DNA of 64,000 nucleotides from Membranipora membranacea. Taxonomy: Eukaryota > Bryozoa > Gymnolaemata > Cheilostomatida > Membraniporidae. Below the pieces are notes generated by a model. It ran no database searches. It worked only from the letters and a program-made list of their open reading frames with translations, and was not told where the DNA came from. Below are positions 27,801 through 33,800 of the stretch, piece after piece (position 1 is the first letter of the stretch; every line of letters starts with the position of its first letter). Location of the stretch: contig OU612075.1 in NCBI GenBank assembly GCA_914767715.1, positions 22,814,001 to 22,878,000 of the forward strand. Direction: 5' to 3'. Made by a program: the position numbers and the translations under genes.

Positions 27801-30800
27801 GAAATGTTGAACAGCGGCCTCTTTTTTTAGCACGAATCACACATCACCCAGTTTAACTGAAGCTCACATTATTTGGTTTTTCTTACAAAAAGCAGGTAGC
27901 TGAGAGGCAAGCATCGGCAGTTTCATCCACAATGTCCTTAGCTGAGACCCCACAGGGAAGGAAGGGACGACGCGGTAGCCTCCCTCCTGAGAGTAGCCTG
28001 GCTACGTTAGAACCACTGCAGCAGTTTATTGGAGAGATGCCAAAGAATATAATGAAGAATGATTACTTTGTTGATATAAATCCTCGGAGTATGAGAAGAC
28101 TTATGAATATAATAGCTATGGCTGGTGAGTCTGATCTGTTTGTTGTGTGAGAAGAACTGAATCTGGCAATACATAATTCTAACCATTGAAATAATTCATC
28201 ACTTTCCATCCTCTCAACGATTATGGTCTGCATGGCGAGGCATTTGTCACATTATATTTCAAGAGAAATTAAAGATATACCAATAAACATATATATACTA
28301 TTTATGTATATTTATATGTTTATCGATATACCTCACATTGTAATGTCTGTGATGTTTATCTCTGTGTAGGACGACTCCTGAGAGCTAATGATATAGAGCA
28401 TAGCTGGTACAGACTCCATTATATGAGAGATTTAGGATATACCTCATATTGTAATGTCTGTGATGTTTATCTCTGTGTAGGACGACTCCTGCGAGCTAAT
28501 GATATAGAGCATAGCTGGTACAGACTCCATTATATGAGAGATTTAGGATATACCTCATATTGTAATGTCTGTGATGTTTATCTCTGTGTAGGACGACTCC
28601 TGAGAGCTAATGATATAGAGCATAGCTGGTACAGACTCCATTATATGAGAGATTTAGGATACACCTCATATTGTAATGTCTGTGATGTTTATCTCTGTGT
28701 AGGACGACTCCTGCGAGCTAATGATATAGAGCATAGCTGGTACAGACTCCATTATATGAGAGATTTAGGATATACCTCATATTGTAATGTCTGTGATGTT
28801 TATCTCTGTGTAGGACGACTCCTGAGAGCTAATGATATAGAGCATAGCTGGTACAGACTCCATTATATGAGAGATTTAGGATATACCTCATATTGTAATG
28901 TCTGTGATGTTTATCTCAGTGTAGGACGACTCCTGAGAGCTCATGATATAGAGCATAGCTGGTACAGACTCCATTATATGAGAGATTTAGGATATACCTC
29001 ATATTGTAATGTCTGTGATGTTTATCTCTGTGTAGGGCGACTCCTGAGAGCTAATGATATAGAGCATAGCTGGTACAGACTCCATTATATGAGAGATTTA
29101 GGATATACCTCATATTGTAATGTCTGTGATGTTTATCTCTGTGTAGGGCGACTCCTGAGAGCTAACGATATAGAGTATAACTGGTACAGGTTGTCTGCCT
29201 GGATTAATATAACAGAACAATGGCCGTACAGAACGTCGTGGATATTACTGTACTACGAGGAGATGGAGGGGAAGTTAGATGAGAATCTCTCACTTCTCTC
29301 TATATATGAAATGTAAGATCATCAAGAGTACTTAGAGCAAAAACAGAAATCACATTATATCACATTAATCAATTAGTTGGTTGGTTATACTCCTTGGCTG
29401 GTTGACATCTATAAAAGCACCTTGACTTTTAGTTTGTGACTTTCCACGTCTTCCAAGTCTAAGTCTTCATTGCTGAGAGGGTTACCCCTCTAGAGTACAG
29501 GTACAGGGACCCATGGTACTCAAGCCGCACCCTATACCCTTGCCTGCCGGAATTCCGGCTACTCTTTTTATTGAAGAGGCAGAGGGGATTTTTTTACTGC
29601 GCGTGGAGTGTGCAAACACATGTCTCCCTTTCCACTGTAGAGTCAAGGAGAGAATGGTGAGAGACACTGAGTCATTACTGGAGATTGACAGAAACGAGAA
29701 GAAGTTTACTGCATTCCTAAAATCACATGTACCTAAACTGTGTGTAGAGGATATCAAACGATTCATGCCTTCGACTATCAACCTTGACCCTTATCTGAGG
29801 AAAATCATCAAAGGTAATATAATACAATATACTTACTGTGTCAGCTCTGTCTTACTACACAGCACATATTACTGCACTACTTTAGTTCTGTTATTCAAAA
29901 ATCCCTTTGCCTCACACAACTCATACTTTTTGTATTTTTATTGACAAGAGATTTTTTAAGTTACTTTATATTCAACTAGAAAGATCTATAAAAAATTTGT
30001 TCTCTCTTAAGTTGGCTTATTATCAAATCTACAAAGGTAAGTTAACCTGACATACATACACTGTATGCTGGGTAAACAGGCAGATAGAAAACATAGGTGA
30101 CTTTTTCAGGGTTTGGCCCACATCAAATAGACCCATTTGGTTCAAGTTCCCTTAATCCTTTAGGCATATCCAGCTGCACACACGGCTATAAAGGTTGATA
30201 TAAAAACACATGTCAACGTGTCAATGTTTGGTGGTTATCAAAGTCAGAGTTTGGGGGTTAAATTCATGTATATGCATAGAAGAGTATATGAGTTTATGTA
30301 CAAACAGCACATAAAATTTGTGTGCTGATAAAGGGGGAGTGTTCTTTGTGGGTATTTAAGTGGGCGGAGTGTGTTTTATTGTTATTATGCGTGTGTTTGT
30401 GGGTATTAGTGGGTATATTAGTGGGTATATGAGTGGGTATATTAGTGAGTATATTAGTGGGTATATTAATGGTGGTATACGCTTGTAGAGAAAATGAAGG
30501 ATCAGGAATCTTATCTACAGGAGAGGGGATTTATATCTTCCTTTCAGCCATCCCAAACTATCGGTACTCTGGGCGGTGGTACTCTGGGCGGTGGAGTCGA
30601 CCACAAACCTCTCCTCCCAGCTAATAGGTACTTCTATCTCCTCCTTTATGTGTACTCTCATTCCCTGACTGTTAGCAGAGATAGCTTTATAATGCGTGGT
30701 GAAGGTCTACGATAGTGGCATAACTAACATTTCTCTTCTACTTTTCATCAAAGCCGATAACTGATGCTATTTTTCCTTTGTTTCCTCGACAACATAATTG

Positions 30801-33800
30801 AGCTGCCGTGCCTAATCTTAGAATGCTCAATAACTTTAATTTTTTTTAGGATACCGGTTCCTGCTTGTAACCATGGAATGGGTGGTCAGTACCCCCAACA
30901 ATTATGGCCGTCACAACCTGGAACTCAGTCTGTATTTCACCCAGCTTACACTGATCCACAAAACTCACCGCCGAGACTTCGCAAAATACCAAAGGTATGA
31001 AATATAATGTGCAATATGTATGACATTATATTAATTACAGTTTATTACAAAAAATGATATTACCGCGTTAGAATTATACATATTTTATATTATTTATTTA
31101 GTTTAAAGATTATATGTCAATAAATTGAAATGATGATAAATGTTCTTCTCATTCCGTGGAGATGATAAAAACCTCCATTATATAGTCAGCATTGTATTAT
31201 TATAATATAATTAGTATTTATAATATTTTATATTTTCCATGTATTATATAGATGATAGTTAAGTCTCTATCCCACCACACAGTAACTGATGTTAGCGAGC
31301 TGATGGTTAAGATACCTGGATTATCATCTCTAAATATAAACTCGTACAAAGCCTCAGTATTACTACATAACATCACAGGCCTGGTACTGGCTGACTGTGA
31401 GCTTACCGAGCTGAGATCGGTACTAGAGATGAAGTTTGGTGACTGGCAGCTGTTCAAAAATGTCATACTGGGTAAGCCCCTCAACAGGTGCTACTGTGTG
31501 CTTTAATTATCAGGTCGGAGTGGCTGCTGGGAAGTGATCGCAAGATAAAGCCTACTATTACCTCCTTTTAAAGAGGCTGTAAGAGTTGGCCCAATTTTAT
31601 TCTAATTTTTTATGAATTGTTAGTTTTTATTTATTAAATGTTAATCTAGGAATATTACTCACCTTCTTAACTTGCATGTTTGATTTAGCGTTTGTGTAAT
31701 TGTTGTGTTACAGCTATGAGAGAGGTGGATATCTCACCGTGTTCCAGTGTTGGAGATCTAACCTCTAACTCCTCTACTATAAACTACTCCCCGGCCCACC
31801 CAGCACTGTCAGACCACCGGCCAAATCTGAACAGTAATAATATTAATCACATACAGCCCCTCAGGAGTATATCCAGTGAGGGAGCTACCAGGGGAGCATC
31901 TGTGGAAGGGAGCTCCAGGAGTGCGTCAGCTGAGGGGGAAGGGCTGAGGAGTGTATCCGCTCGCACCTCAATCAGTTCATCACTAGCTTCGTCACCAACA
32001 CTGAAAAATAAAGGTTTGTTATAAGATTAAGATTTGTGTAACTCTACGTCATCATTGATATGAATGAAAGATCTGAGAATGTTGTTGGCAAATGAAATAT
32101 GCATCGTGTTGCATGTCACTTGGAATTGTATGTCAATTTTATGCCTATGCATTAACCTGAAGATAAATTCACCTCCTTCTTTGATAGCTGTTGATGGAAA
32201 GAGACAAAGACGCAAACGTAAGAAAATGACTAATTAGAACAATAAACGGCTATCTATGTAACCGATATACCTGCGCATTAACAAGCCTCACTTTGGATAA
32301 TTCAGCAGTCTTAAATTCATTCCAGATAGAAATGATGCAGTCCGCTTGCGCTATGCTGATTTCATGTTACATATCTGTCTGCTTAAACATAGCACTGCAG
32401 TATCTTCTTAATAATACTAAAACCAAGAAGTGGTAGGCTATATAGCCCACAAAAGCATTTATGAAACTGTCTCAAAAAACCCACCTAAACAGATAATAGC
32501 ATTAAAAAAACCAGCAGGCCCATTCTGTGAATTAACTAAGTACTGACACAACTAACTCAATTTGTCATGTTAACTCATTTGGCTAGATGAGAAATTCCAT
32601 CTTCGTGGTAACTGTGTGAAAAACTCTGCACTATATTTTCATTGATTGACTTACAACCATTATAAATATGCCCTCATACATATTACTCTGCCTTGCTGGA
32701 GGTCTGCAGATCACTTATCTTATCTTGCTGGTAACCTCACTGGCTCACAGATCACTTATCTTATCTTGCTGGTAACCTCACTGGCTCACAGATCACTTAT
32801 CTTATCTTGCTGATAACCTCACTGGCTCACAGATCACTTATCTTATCTTGCTGGTAATCTCACTGGCACACAGATCACTTATCTTATCTTGCTGATAACC
32901 TCACTGGCTCACAGATCACTTATCTTATCTTGCTGGTAACCTCACTGGCTCACAGATCACTTATCTTATCTTGCTGATAACCTCACTGGCTCACAGATCA
33001 CTTATCTTATCTTGCTGGTAACCTCACTGGCTCACAGATCACTTATCTTATCTTGCTGGTAACCTCACTGGCTCACAGATCACTTATCTTATCTTGCTGG
33101 TAACCTCACTGGCTCACAGATCACTTATCTTATCTTGCTGGTAACCTCACTGGCTCACAGATCACTTATCTTATCTTGCTGGTAACCTCACTGGCTCACA
33201 GATCACTTATCTTATCTTGCTGGTAACCTCACTGGCTCACAGATCACTCGATCTCGGTGAGCTCATTTGATCAATACTCCGATCAAAGTCAAGCTTAAAA
33301 TGCTCACTGTTCAGCTTCTCTTTGTTGCTATTTACTGTTATAAGCTTGTTCAGGATAATATCCATAACTCTGCTCTGAGTTGACGAGTGGCACATATTTT
33401 TGTGTATAGCTTAAGTTATATATATTATGCAGGTTCACTAACAGGGGGTTATTCACCACGACCCGACCAGTCAGTAGAGACAGTGAGGTTAGAGAATCAG
33501 ATGATAGCTGACGCTCTACACGAGCAGCTCTCCAGCTCTACAGGGGGCGAGGATGAGGAGGATAGCGGGAGTCAAGGAGGAGGGTCACAGAGCGACTCAG
33601 CCGAGGGGAATCATTACTCCACAGTCAGACATATGCCTCAACTCGCTGGTAGTCTGCTCAACAACGGTAACAGCTCAGAGTCAACTCTTCAACATCAACA
33701 AAGTGAGTGGTCTACTCTATACCTGCCTTACAGTAGACAATGAGGGGGTCATTAATGGAAGTTAAAATTAGTGAGATTCGTTATGAGTAATTTATGTGAT

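Noticed and set aside
32700-33247. CRISPR array
   Set aside because: Units are contiguous without unique spacers, in an animal gene. The same holds for the arrays at 28370, 50449, 53150 and 56302.
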